From assembly GCF_003347015.1 (NCBI RefSeq), contig NZ_PNFB01000008.1, positions 62,001-126,000 on the forward strand: 64,000 nucleotides of DNA. The letters run 5' to 3'. The notes under the pieces were generated by a model that was not told the DNA's origin, searched no databases, and worked only from the letters and a program-made list of their open reading frames with translations. The translations under genes and the position numbers were made by a program. How positions within the stretch are numbered: the stretch's first letter is position 1; each line of letters starts with the position of its first letter. Of the stretch, positions 25,794 through 33,373 are shown piece by piece. Origin of the DNA: Brachybacterium sp. YJGR34. Lineage in GTDB: Bacteria; Actinomycetota; Actinomycetes; Actinomycetales; Dermabacteraceae.

Positions 25794-26999
25794 ATGAGAG
25801 CCGTGACCTGGCAGGGCGTCCGGACAGTGAGTGTCGAAGAGGTGCCCGATCCCGGGATCCTCGAACCCACCGACGCCGTCATCCGCGTGACCTCGACCGC
25901 GATCTGCGGCTCCGACCTCCACCTGTACGAGGTGCTCGGACCCTTCATGACCCCGGGCGACGTGATCGGCCACGAGCCGATGGGCGTCGTCGAGGAGGTC
26001 GGGGCGGGGGTCACCGCCGTCCGGGCCGGTGACCGGGTGGTCGTCCCGTTCACCGTCTCCTGCGGCTCCTGCGCGATGTGCAGCGTGGGACTGCAGTCCC
26101 AGTGCGAGACCACCCAGGTCACCGAGCACGGCACGGGGGCCGCCCTGCTCGGCTACTCGGCGCTCTACGGGCAGCTCCCGGGCGGGCAGGCCGAGTACCT
26201 GCGTGTGCCCTGCGCGGACTACGGGCTCATGCGGGTGGCGAAGGATCTGCCCGAGGAGAACTACCTCTTCCTCAGCGACATCCTCCCCACCGCCTGGCAG
26301 GCGGTCCGGTACGCGGACGTCCCCGAGGGCGGGACGCTCACGGTGCTCGGACTCGGGCCCGTCGGCCAGCTGTGCGCCCGCGTGGGCCGGCACCGAGGGT
26401 CCCGGGTCATCGCCGTGGATCCGGTCCCCGAGCGCCGTGCCATGGCCGAGCGCCACGGCATCGAGGTGCTCGATCTGGACGAGGACGTCGCCGGGACGAT
26501 CCGCGAGCGGACCCAGGGGCGCGGACCGGACGCGGTCGTGGACGCCGTCGGGATGGAGGCTCAGGACAGCCCGGTCGCCGGACTCGCGCAGAAGATCGCC
26601 GGGACGCTCCCCGACGGCCTCGCCCGGCCGCTGATGGAGCACGCCGGGGTGGATCGTCTCGCCGCCCTGCACACCGCGATCGACGTCGTCCGCCGCGGCG
26701 GCACCCTCTCCCTGGCGGGGGTCTATGGCGGCGCGGCCAGCCCGATGCCGCTGCTGAGGATGTTCGACAAGCAGATCCAGCTGCGCATGGGCCAGTGCAA
26801 CGTGCGCGCCTGGACCGATGACCTCCTGCCGCTGGTCGAGGACCCCGCGGATCCGCTCGGGGTGGGAGACCTCGTCACGCATCGGCTGCCGCTCGAGGAC
26901 GCCGCGGCGGGCTACGACCTCTTCCAGCGCAAGCAGGACGGCTGCATCAAGGTCGTCCTGGACCCGACGATCCCTCCGACGCCCCGGCGCGAGGGATGA
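25794..26999 (+). CDS. zinc-dependent alcohol/formaldehyde dehydrogenase-like enzyme
   Basis: 401 residues, medium-chain dehydrogenase fold. The catalytic zinc ligands are in STAICGSDLHLYE (Cys) and VIGHEPMGVVEEVG (His-Glu). The structural zinc uses four Cys in SCGSCAMCSVGLQSQC. The Rossmann motif is VLGLGPVGQLCARVG, with an acidic residue after it (VIAVDPVPERR), favouring NAD. The extended C-terminal half resembles the glutathione-independent formaldehyde dehydrogenase subgroup. AGGAAGGCAGGA precedes the ATG. It is probably co-transcribed with the catalase. Substrate is not certain. Confidence 0.9.
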   Translation: MRAVTWQGVRTVSVEEVPDPGILEPTDAVIRVTSTAICGSDLHLYEVLGPFMTPGDVIGHEPMGVVEEVGAGVTAVRAGDRVVVPFTVSCGSCAMCSVGLQSQCETTQVTEHGTGAALLGYSALYGQLPGGQAEYLRVPCADYGLMRVAKDLPEENYLFLSDILPTAWQAVRYADVPEGGTLTVLGLGPVGQLCARVGRHRGSRVIAVDPVPERRAMAERHGIEVLDLDEDVAGTIRERTQGRGPDAVVDAVGMEAQDSPVAGLAQKIAGTLPDGLARPLMEHAGVDRLAALHTAIDVVRRGGTLSLAGVYGGAASPMPLLRMFDKQIQLRMGQCNVRAWTDDLLPLVEDPADPLGVGDLVTHRLPLEDAAAGYDLFQRKQDGCIKVVLDPTIPPTPRREG

Positions 27000-27012
27000 G
27001 CATGGACTCCGG

Positions 27013-27738
27013 CTACGGGGTGAGGGTCCTGGCGTCGTCGCCGGCGTTGAGCCGATCGTTCTGCGCGACGATCTGCGCGGCGAGATCGCGGAGCTTGGTG
27101 TGGTTCTCCTGCGAGAGGCGGCGCAGGACCTCGAAGGACTGATCACGCGTCAGCCCGTACTGACCCATCAGCAGGCCCTGGGCGATGCCGATGACGTTGC
27201 GGCTCTCGAGCGCGGTGCGCAGTCCGCCGTTCTGCTCGGCGGCGAACAGCACACCGGAGGCGATGCGGGCATAGGCCGCACCGATGTCGATGGAGTCGTC
27301 GGAGAACGCGGCGACCTTCCGGGCGTACAGGTTGAGGCTCCCCAGGACTCGTTCGGGCGTCGCGAGGCGGATGCTGAGGACGGAGGCGATGCCGGCCGCC
27401 GCGGCGCGGGGGGACCACGCGGGCCACCGCGTCTCGGCGGCGAGATCGTCCGACAGTCGCACGTTGCCGTCATCCAGCGTGTTCAGGCAGGGCCCGTCGC
27501 CGGAGTCGTACTGCCAGTGATCGAGGGCCTCGGCCAGTGCGTCGTTGGCGGCGGGGGTCTCCGCCCTGCGCCCGGCGCTGCGGAGGCTGATGCTCGCCAG
27601 GGAGCAGCCGGGCACGTGCGCCACGGCCAGCTCCACCACCCGTTCCGGGGTGATCTCCTCGAACGGCTGGGACATCAGCTCCCGGGTGATCATCGCCAGG
27701 CGGCCCTCCGCGGCCGGGTCGGTCGGTGGATGGTCCAT
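27013..27738 (-). CDS. GAF-ANTAR regulator
   Basis: 241 residues. An N-terminal GAF-like domain (residues about 20-160) includes HWQYDSGDGPCLNTLDDGNV and IASVLSIRLATPERVLGSLN. The C-terminal ANTAR domain has RNVIGIAQGLLMGQYGLTRD and QSFEVLRRLSQENHTKLRDL, the three-helix RNA-binding fold. ANTAR proteins bind tandem hairpins in nascent RNA and prevent termination. The target is not evident here. It converges with the dehydrogenase gene with a 13-base gap and is divergent from the STAS-TetR pair. Confidence 0.93.
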   Translation of the reverse strand: MDHPPTDPAAEGRLAMITRELMSQPFEEITPERVVELAVAHVPGCSLASISLRSAGRRAETPAANDALAEALDHWQYDSGDGPCLNTLDDGNVRLSDDLAAETRWPAWSPRAAAAGIASVLSIRLATPERVLGSLNLYARKVAAFSDDSIDIGAAYARIASGVLFAAEQNGGLRTALESRNVIGIAQGLLMGQYGLTRDQSFEVLRRLSQENHTKLRDLAAQIVAQNDRLNAGDDARTLTP

Positions 27739-27947
27739 GGCGTCCTCGCTGTCCGGCAGGGGAGGGGCAGCACAGTGAGGCGCCCGTGATCGGCATGGTC
27801 GGACGGATCAGAATCCAGGATCGGCGCAGGTGGTTGCGCGGATCCCTGTCCCTCTGAGGCCGGTGACGACGCCTGGAGCCCTGATGATGTCACACCCCAT
27901 CTCCGCGCCTGTGGTCGTCCCTGCGGTCGGCGGTCCGGGCAGGTTCC

Positions 27948-27976
27948 TGGACGCGAGGCGTGAGTCACAGTACGAT
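27948..27976 (+). promoter_or_regulatory. promoter of the STAS-TetR operon
   Basis: TGGACG (27948-27953) and TACGAT (27971-27976) are separated by 17 bases and fit a vegetative -35/-10 pair. It lies about 60 bases before the proposed TTG start. The rest of the 296-base gap between the GAF-ANTAR and STAS genes shows no ORF and no obvious ANTAR-type double hairpin. Confidence 0.5.
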
Positions 27977-28034
27977 AACGGTGCGGTCTAGCAGCAGGCC
28001 CGACTCCCTTCGCGTGTGCAGAGGTAGAGCCGAC

Positions 28035-28355
28035 TTGTCTCATCGAATCGCCGTGACCGTCCGAGCTGATGCCGTCACCTCCGAGCTGCGACTGCTGGTC
28101 GCCGGGTGCGTGACCGAGCAGAGCTATCCCGACCTGCTGCCGCTGATGCGCCGAGCACGTGCCATGGCGCAGTTCCGCATCACCATCGACCTGTCCGGAG
28201 CCGATCACATCGACTCCACAGGACTGCTCCTGCTCCGCAAGGACACCGACCGGCTCGAGGACGAGCTGCTCATCGAGCCGGTGGAGCTCGTGGTTCCCGA
28301 CCGCCTGCCGTCCTGCCTGGCGGTCACTCCTGTCGAGGAAGGAGATCGACCGTGA
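28035..28355 (+). CDS. STAS-domain protein
   Basis: 106 residues from TTG 28035, which has GAGG ten bases upstream; GTG codons further upstream would lengthen it. The STAS core is RITIDLSGADHIDSTGLLLL, where the Ser of DSTG is the residue phosphorylated in anti-anti-sigma factors. This suggests a SpoIIAA/RsbV-like switch or a fused-sensor fragment. No anti-sigma kinase or sigma factor gene is nearby; instead the gene overlaps a TetR gene as GTGA, which is unusual for this family. Confidence 0.7.
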   Translation: MSHRIAVTVRADAVTSELRLLVAGCVTEQSYPDLLPLMRRARAMAQFRITIDLSGADHIDSTGLLLLRKDTDRLEDELLIEPVELVVPDRLPSCLAVTPVEEGDRP

Positions 28356-29158
28356 CCGATCGAATCCACATCACGACCCCTCGTCCTGACGCCGAGGCAG
28401 CCACCCGTGAGGAGACGGGACCTGCCACGGAGCCTGTGACGCCGCCCTTCTCGCTGGTCTCGTCCCGGCGGAGGCCGGGCGCGGCCTCTGCTCGCGGGAG
28501 AGCGCCGGTCACCACGACTCCGCGGCCCGCGCGCCCCTCTCGTCGGGAGGCGATCCTCGACGGCGCGTCCGAGATGTTCGCCGAGCACGGGTACTTCGGG
28601 TCGAGCCTGCGCAAGATCGCACAGCACATCGGGATCTCCCACCCGGGGATGCTGCATCACTTCCCCACGAAGGCGGACCTGCTAATCGCCGTGATCGAGC
28701 GGCTGGAGGAGCGTGCGCAGGGGGTCCTGGACCATGTCGACGAGCTGTGCCTCAGCAGCGAGGCGCTCCTGGAGGCGCTCGCCACGACCTGGGACCCCTG
28801 CTCGCCGTCGATCCGACTGTTCGCGACCCTCGACGCCGAGGCGGTCAGCAGGGAGCATCCCGGACGGTTCCGGCTCGCCCGGCTGCACCGGGTGCACGAG
28901 CACGTCCTGGAGCAGTGCTTCCGGGCGATGCGGCGGCACGGCACGCTGCGCGAGGACATCGACCCGGCTTTCGCCGGCCGGTCGATGCTCGCCCTCGTCC
29001 TCAGCCACGCCTGCCGGGAGGGGACGGTCCGCACCATGCAGGGCCGCGCCCACGACGATGCCCCGGTCGCCGACCTGCACAAGCTGCTCCAGTCCTATCG
29101 GGCACCCTCGGCTCCCGCCTCCACGCTCGTGAGCGGCTCTGCCGTGGGGGCCCCGTGA
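28352..29158 (+). CDS. TetR-family regulator with long N-terminal extension
   Basis: 268 residues from GTG 28352, with a strong GAAGGAG eight bases upstream. About 60 disordered residues rich in Pro, Thr and Arg precede the helix-turn-helix (REAILDGASEMFAEHGYFGS, then IAQHIGISHPGMLHHFPTKA). The ligand-binding domain follows. The HTH begins near residue 65, where most TetR proteins begin within 20, so the extension is notable. It is translationally coupled to the STAS gene. Targets are unknown; no operator was recognised upstream. Confidence 0.9.
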   Translation: MTDRIHITTPRPDAEAATREETGPATEPVTPPFSLVSSRRRPGAASARGRAPVTTTPRPARPSRREAILDGASEMFAEHGYFGSSLRKIAQHIGISHPGMLHHFPTKADLLIAVIERLEERAQGVLDHVDELCLSSEALLEALATTWDPCSPSIRLFATLDAEAVSREHPGRFRLARLHRVHEHVLEQCFRAMRRHGTLREDIDPAFAGRSMLALVLSHACREGTVRTMQGRAHDDAPVADLHKLLQSYRAPSAPASTLVSGSAVGAP

Positions 29159-29198
29159 CGGCCCGGGGCGCCGTCGGAGCCTCCACGGAGCACCGGCC

Positions 29199-29447
29199 AT
29201 GACCGCGGGGGCGCCGGCACCGGGACCGACCTCCGCCGGTGCGCACGGGATCCGCCGCCGCCTGTCCGAGGGCCCGGCCGCAGACGGCTCCTGGCGCGGC
29301 CACGAGGCGTACATCGTCGCCTGTGCATGCGGTGCTCTGATCGGCGCCCGCATCGAGGAGGTCGTCGATGACGAGGACGCGACCGCCGCGCGCCGACTGC
29401 TGGCGGAGCAGCGCCACGCGCGTCATGCCGCGGAGAGCGGCGAGTGA
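29199..29447 (+). CDS. small protein of unknown function
   Basis: 82 residues. No known family. The first 30 residues are Pro/Ala/Gly-rich. The core HEAYIVACACGALIGARIEE contains a C-A-C pair and could be a short beta-hairpin, followed by a charged helix. It lies between TetR and the FAD/Rieske oxidoreductase, 13 bases ahead of the latter, and its strand and spacing suggest one transcript. No strong ribosome site is seen before its ATG. Confidence 0.55.
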   Translation: MTAGAPAPGPTSAGAHGIRRRLSEGPAADGSWRGHEAYIVACACGALIGARIEEVVDDEDATAARRLLAEQRHARHAAESGE

Positions 29448-29460
29448 GGAGGGACCCGCC

Positions 29461-30954
29461 ATGAGCTCGCTCTGGCTCGATATGCACGAGGGCTCGCAGA
29501 TGCCCACCGATGCCCTCCCGGGGCGCGCCTCCGTCGACGTGGCGGTCGCCGGCGGCGGGCTCACGGGCCTCGCCACCGCCGTCGCGCTCGCCCGCACCGG
29601 CCGGCGCGTGATCGTTCTCGAGGCGCGCACCGTCGGCGCCGTCGCCACCGGCAACACGACGGCGAAGCTGAGCCTCCTGCAGGGCGCGCGGCTCTCCGAG
29701 ATCCGGCGGCGACATGCGCTCGGCACGGCGGCGGCGTATCTCACGGCGAGCCGTGCGGCGCAGGACTGGCTGCTGGAGCTCTGCCGGACGCACCGGGTCG
29801 AGGTGCAGCGCCGGGACGCCGTCAGCTACGCCGTGGGCGAGGCCGGTGCGCGACGCCTGCGGGCCGAGCAGGAGACCGCCCGTGCGCTGGGGCTGCCCGC
29901 GCGGTGGGAGGACTCCACCGAGCTGCCGTTCCCCGTCGCCGGGGCGCTGAGCCTCGCCGAGCAGGCCCAGTTCGATCCGATGGAGGTGCTTCTCGCCCTG
30001 GCACAGGAGCTGCGAGAGCGCGGCGGGATGATCGTTGACGGGGCCCGGCTGACGGACGTGGCCGGCCGGGATCCCCTGACCGTCTCCACGACCCGGGGGA
30101 CCGTGCACGCGGACCGTCTCGTCCTGGCCACCGGCGTCCCGGTTCTGGGGCGCGGCGGGCACGCCCTGCGGATGGTGCCGCACCGCTCGTACGCCCTCGC
30201 CTACCGGGTGCCGGAGAGCGGGTGGGTGCCCCGCGGGATGCATGTCTCGGTCGATGCTCCGGTGCGCAGCCTGCGCTCGGCGCGATACGGCGACGAGGAG
30301 CTCCTGCTCGTGGGCGGCAACGACCACGTGACCGGGCGCGCGGAGCCCGCAGCGGCGGTCCAGGAGCTCGACACGTGGGCGCGCTCCCTCGTCCCGGGGA
30401 TCGAGCGCACCCACTGGTGGGCGGCTCAGGACTACGAGTCCGCGAGCGGACTGCCTCTGATCGGTGCGCTGCCCGGCAGCGGCGGGAGGATCCTGGCGTC
30501 CACGGGATACGCGAAGTGGGGGATGACCTCTGCCGTCGTCGGCGCCCTGGCCGTCACCGGGACGATCGAGGACCGGCCGCCGTCGTGGCTCGGGGCCCTG
30601 CGGTCCGCAGGCGGAGGGCTCCCCGCGGTCGCGGCGATGGCGGCGCTCACGGCCGCGGCGGGTCGCGAGGCGATGACGGGCTGGGCGGGGGCCGCACTGC
30701 GGCCGCTCCCGTCCCGGCCGCCCTCAGAAGGCGAGGGGGTCGTCGGCCGACGGGGCGCCCGACCGGTGGCCGTCTCGACCGTCGACGGTCGCACCTGCGC
30801 GGTCTCCGGGGTGTGCACTCACCTGGCCGGTGTGCTGCGCTGGAACGATGCCGAGCACACCTGGGACTGCCCGCTGCACGGGTCCCGCTTCTCGGCCGAG
30901 GGCGCGCTCCTCGAGGGCCCGGCGGTGAAGGACCTGGGGACCGAACCGCTGTGA
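29461..30954 (+). CDS. FAD-dependent oxidoreductase fused to a C-terminal Rieske domain
   Basis: 497 residues. The N-terminal DAO-type domain has the FAD motif VAVAGGGLTGLATAVALA, then VIVLEARTVGAVATGNTT, and an FAD-interacting GYAKWGMTSA segment near residue 350. A Rieske 2Fe-2S domain ends the protein: Cys452 and His454 in CTHLAG, Cys470 and His473 in CPLHGSRF. This fusion is a known actinobacterial and proteobacterial architecture annotated as FAD-dependent oxidoreductase with Rieske center; the substrate is unknown. AGGAGGGA precedes the ATG. It is convergent with the CDF-like gene, with a 6-base gap. Confidence 0.9.
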   Translation: MSSLWLDMHEGSQMPTDALPGRASVDVAVAGGGLTGLATAVALARTGRRVIVLEARTVGAVATGNTTAKLSLLQGARLSEIRRRHALGTAAAYLTASRAAQDWLLELCRTHRVEVQRRDAVSYAVGEAGARRLRAEQETARALGLPARWEDSTELPFPVAGALSLAEQAQFDPMEVLLALAQELRERGGMIVDGARLTDVAGRDPLTVSTTRGTVHADRLVLATGVPVLGRGGHALRMVPHRSYALAYRVPESGWVPRGMHVSVDAPVRSLRSARYGDEELLLVGGNDHVTGRAEPAAAVQELDTWARSLVPGIERTHWWAAQDYESASGLPLIGALPGSGGRILASTGYAKWGMTSAVVGALAVTGTIEDRPPSWLGALRSAGGGLPAVAAMAALTAAAGREAMTGWAGAALRPLPSRPPSEGEGVVGRRGARPVAVSTVDGRTCAVSGVCTHLAGVLRWNDAEHTWDCPLHGSRFSAEGALLEGPAVKDLGTEPL

Positions 30955-30960
30955 GCCGGC

Positions 30961-31965
30961 TCAGCCCCGGTGGAAGGCCTGATGCTCCGGGAGCTCGGCG
31001 ACCGGGGCGATGACGACGTCGTGCACCTTCCAGTCCAGGTCGTGCAGCGACGCACGCAGGTCCTCGCACATCGCACCGGTGACCACCTCGCCGGACGCGG
31101 GGACCACGAACATCTCGACGTGGAACACGTGGCCCTCGTCGCGGACACGGCCCGCGGCATCGAGGACCCACGGCGCCTCCTGGGCCCGCTGCTCGAGCCG
31201 GGCGATCAGCGGATGCGGCTCCTCCTCGTCGAAGGTGCGGGCGACGCCATCGGTGAGACCACGGATCGCCGCGCGGAGATTCTTCACCCCGTCACGGGAG
31301 ATGGAGAGCGCGATGAGGAGCGCCGCGACCGCGTCCGCCCACCACAGGCCCAGCCCGATGCCCATGATCCCGGCGATGCTCGCGAGCGAGGAGGACCAGT
31401 CCGCCTTGTTCATGTCGGAGTCGGCGTACAGCACCTTGTCGTGCAGCGGCTCGGCGAGCGCGAGCTTGAGCCGGCCCAGGATCACCGGTGGGATGCAGGC
31501 GATCACGAGCACAGCGATCATCAGCCATCCGGACCACACCGCCTGCCCGAACAGGACGGTGAGGCCCACCGGGGGACGCTCCACGGTCACCAGGCTGATC
31601 GTGGAGTCCACGAGGAGGAAGACTCCCATGTTCAGCAGCGCCACGGCGGCGACCAGATGCGCGACGCCGATCGACCGATGGTGCCCATAGGGGTAGTCGC
31701 GGGTCGGTCCCCGGCGGATACGCCGGGTGGCGACGAGGAAGGCGATCGGCGGGAGGAGAGCGAGCGCGTCCTCGATCCAGGCGGCCTTCATCGCCTGGGA
31801 CTGGCCGGCGAGCGAGGCCACCATCGTCACCGTCACCGCTGTGCAGGCGATCGAGATCCATTCGAGCCGGATCGCCCGGGACAGCAGCGACCTCTGCTCC
31901 TCGGGCAGGGCGTCGCGCCCCGAGTGCGCAGCGAACTCGGGAGCGGGCTCCCCGCGCGCGCTCAC
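30961..31965 (-). CDS. cation-diffusion-facilitator-like transporter
   Basis: 334 residues from GTG 31965, overlapping the stop of the upstream lipoprotein as GTGA. About six hydrophobic helices and a C-terminal cytoplasmic domain (ending in DVVIAPVAELPEHQAFHRG) match CDF transporters, as do YPYGHHRSIGVAHL and WWADAVAALLIALSI. The metal motifs in TM2 (WIEDALALLPP) and TM5 (DMNKADWSSSLAS) differ from the canonical HxxxD/DxxxD pairs, so metal specificity may be unusual. Its coupling with a shortened solute-binding protein is atypical for CDF genes. Confidence 0.85.
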   Translation of the reverse strand: MSARGEPAPEFAAHSGRDALPEEQRSLLSRAIRLEWISIACTAVTVTMVASLAGQSQAMKAAWIEDALALLPPIAFLVATRRIRRGPTRDYPYGHHRSIGVAHLVAAVALLNMGVFLLVDSTISLVTVERPPVGLTVLFGQAVWSGWLMIAVLVIACIPPVILGRLKLALAEPLHDKVLYADSDMNKADWSSSLASIAGIMGIGLGLWWADAVAALLIALSISRDGVKNLRAAIRGLTDGVARTFDEEEPHPLIARLEQRAQEAPWVLDAAGRVRDEGHVFHVEMFVVPASGEVVTGAMCEDLRASLHDLDWKVHDVVIAPVAELPEHQAFHRG

Positions 31966-32456
31966 AGGTCCCCCGAGGCCCGGGCGAGGTACCGCTCGAG
32001 CGCGACCTGGAGGGCGTTCTCGCCGGGCCGGACGCCGAGCACCCTCTTCAGCGTCGAGCCGTCGGGAGCCTGAACGGTCGCATACGGTCTGGTCGGAGAG
32101 ATCTGGGCGGAGAACGGTGTGTCGCTGGTCAGTCCACCGATGATGACATCCAGGCCGTCGTCCTCCATGGTGCGGGCGAGGACGCTCTCGGCGCCGGGGA
32201 TCCACTCGATGCGGGCGTCGATCGTGGCGGCGAAGCCCTCGATCAGCTCCGCCTCGGAGCCGTCGACCGCACCGTCGGCGGTGATGTCGACCCATGGCGG
32301 GTTCTGCGAGGCGCCCACCCGGAGCGTGCCGCCGGTGGCGCGCCGCAGCGTGCCCTGGGCATCGCGCGGGATGCCGGCGCCGCATCCGGTGACGCCGAGG
32401 GCGATGAGGGATCCGGCCAGGACGAGGACGCCTCGCCGGGAAGTGCTGGGACTCAT
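31962..32456 (-). CDS. shortened family-3 solute-binding lipoprotein
   Basis: 164 residues; family-3 binding proteins usually have 240-280. A signal peptide ends in the lipobox GVTGC (Cys25). The first lobe is recognisable (TLRVGASQNPPWVDI, GSEAELIEGFAATI, DGLDVIIGGLTSD, ISPTRPYATV). The sequence then passes to a C-terminal helix (GENALQVALERYLARASGD) without the second lobe. The frame is intact, so this is an internally reduced protein. It is coupled to the CDF-like gene by a GTGA overlap. A sensing or metal-capture role is speculation. Confidence 0.8.
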   Translation of the reverse strand: MSPSTSRRGVLVLAGSLIALGVTGCGAGIPRDAQGTLRRATGGTLRVGASQNPPWVDITADGAVDGSEAELIEGFAATIDARIEWIPGAESVLARTMEDDGLDVIIGGLTSDTPFSAQISPTRPYATVQAPDGSTLKRVLGVRPGENALQVALERYLARASGDL

Positions 32457-32653
32457 GACGGCCCTCCGAGTGCTGTCGGGACGTGTGGCCCGAGACTATG
32501 CCCGTCCCGGTGCCGGGGGACAGCACGACGTCGGCACAGGGCCGCTCCGGCCGTCGCGAGGGCACGCCTGCACCCGGCGAAGGTCCGAGCAGACGTGCAC
32601 GGACGGCCGTGCCGCGGCCGCCGCACGGTCTCACCTTCCGATCGGTTCATCCC

Positions 32654-32683
32654 TTGAGGGCCGCGCCGCGAGGGTCATAACGT
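32654..32683 (+). promoter_or_regulatory. promoter of the KGG-type stress protein gene
   Basis: TTGAGG (32654-32659) and TAACGT (32678-32683) are 18 bases apart and fit a -35/-10 pair. It lies in the 288-base gap divergent to the solute-binding lipoprotein. AAAGGAG at 32731 is the ribosome site. Confidence 0.45.
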
Positions 32684-32744
32684 TCCGGTCACGGGCACGG
32701 TGCTCGGCCGGCACAGGCCGGCGGATGAGGAAAGGAGACCCATC

Positions 32745-33020
32745 ATGGCTGATCAGAACAACCCCGGGCAGTTCGGGAACCGGGACGACACGGAGCAGCA
32801 GGCGCAGCAGGGCGGCCAGGCCAGCTCGGGAAGCTTCGGTGCGGAGAACTCGGCCGATCCGCGCGAGGCGGGCCGGGAGAGCTCGGGCAGCTTCGGGCAG
32901 GAGAACGCCGCCGATCCCGTGGACGCCGGTCGCGAGGGCGGCCGGGAGAGCTCGGGGAGCTTCGGTGAGCAGAACTCGGCCGATCCGCGCGAGGCCGGGC
33001 GTCGAGGCGGCTCCGCCTAG
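32745..33020 (+). CDS. KGG-type hydrophilic stress-protein repeat protein
   Basis: 91 residues, no hydrophobic segment, predicted disordered. Three near-identical repeats begin SSGSFG at residues 27, 46 and 69: each reads SSGSFG, two variable residues, NxADPxxAGRE. The pattern parallels KGG repeats of E. coli YciG-like general stress proteins, with Arg-Glu/Arg-Gly where others have Lys-Gly-Gly. The N-terminal PGQFGNRDD is also typical. Such proteins are induced by stress, desiccation or stationary phase and have no known catalytic activity. Confidence 0.85.
   Translation: MADQNNPGQFGNRDDTEQQAQQGGQASSGSFGAENSADPREAGRESSGSFGQENAADPVDAGREGGRESSGSFGEQNSADPREAGRRGGSA
32823..33011 (+). repeat. three tandem coding repeats in the KGG-type gene
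   Basis: Direct repeats of about 57-69 bases encode the SSGSFG units of the gene 32745-33020. Copies differ mainly at codons 7-8 and in the last unit by an added Gly-Gly. Confidence 0.8.
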
Positions 33021-33119
33021 CTCGCGGGAGTCGGGCGTCCGCTCGATCGCGAGGCGTCGACGGGGAGGGGAGGCGAACGCGCTCCTCTCCCCGTCCGCTG
33101 TCTCGCGGCACCGGATGCG

Positions 33120-33193
33120 TAGCCCAGGCGGGGCTTGAACCCGCGACCGACGGATTATGAGTCCGCTGCTCTGACCGGCTGAGCTACTGGGCC
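33120..33193 (-). tRNA. tRNA with CAU anticodon (Ile2 or elongator Met)
   Basis: The cloverleaf is intact on the minus strand: acceptor GGCCCAG/CTGGGCT (one G-U), D-arm GCTC/GAGC, anticodon arm GCGGA-CTCATAA-TCCGT, T-arm GCGGG-TTCAAGC-CCCGC, discriminator A. CAU is shared by tRNA-Ile2 (with lysidine) and elongator tRNA-Met. The anticodon-stem sequence favours Ile2, but I cannot separate them by eye. It is not the initiator tRNA, because the three G-C pairs of that stem are absent. No CCA is encoded. Confidence 0.85.
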
Positions 33194-33312
33194 GTGCCCT
33201 GCGCGCAGGACCTCGACGAATCTACCACGGTGGCGCCCTGTGACCTGGACTGATGCCACGGCTCGCGAGGCCGTGGACCTGCCGGGCGCGGGGGTCGCGT
33301 GGACGGATTCGC

Positions 33313-33318
33313 TACTGT
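33313..33318 (+). promoter_or_regulatory. -10 box of the LacI-family gene
   Basis: TACTGT is of the TAnnnT form, about 55 bases before the ATG. It is followed at once by GTTG-TCATG-CAAC, a short inverted repeat that could be an autoregulatory site. Confidence 0.35.
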
Positions 33319-33373
33319 TGTCATGCAACACCACGGGCGAGAGGCGCTCGCCCTCGTGCGAGGAGGTCGGACC

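Noticed and set aside
27942-32682. GGTTC-N28-ATAACG occurs upstream of both the STAS gene (27942-27980) and the KGG gene (32644-32682), suggesting a shared stress-sigma promoter.
   Set aside because: Both regions have ordinary -35/-10 pairs with TAnnnT boxes that explain them, and the 28-base gap fits no sigma factor consensus I know. Two instances are not enough.
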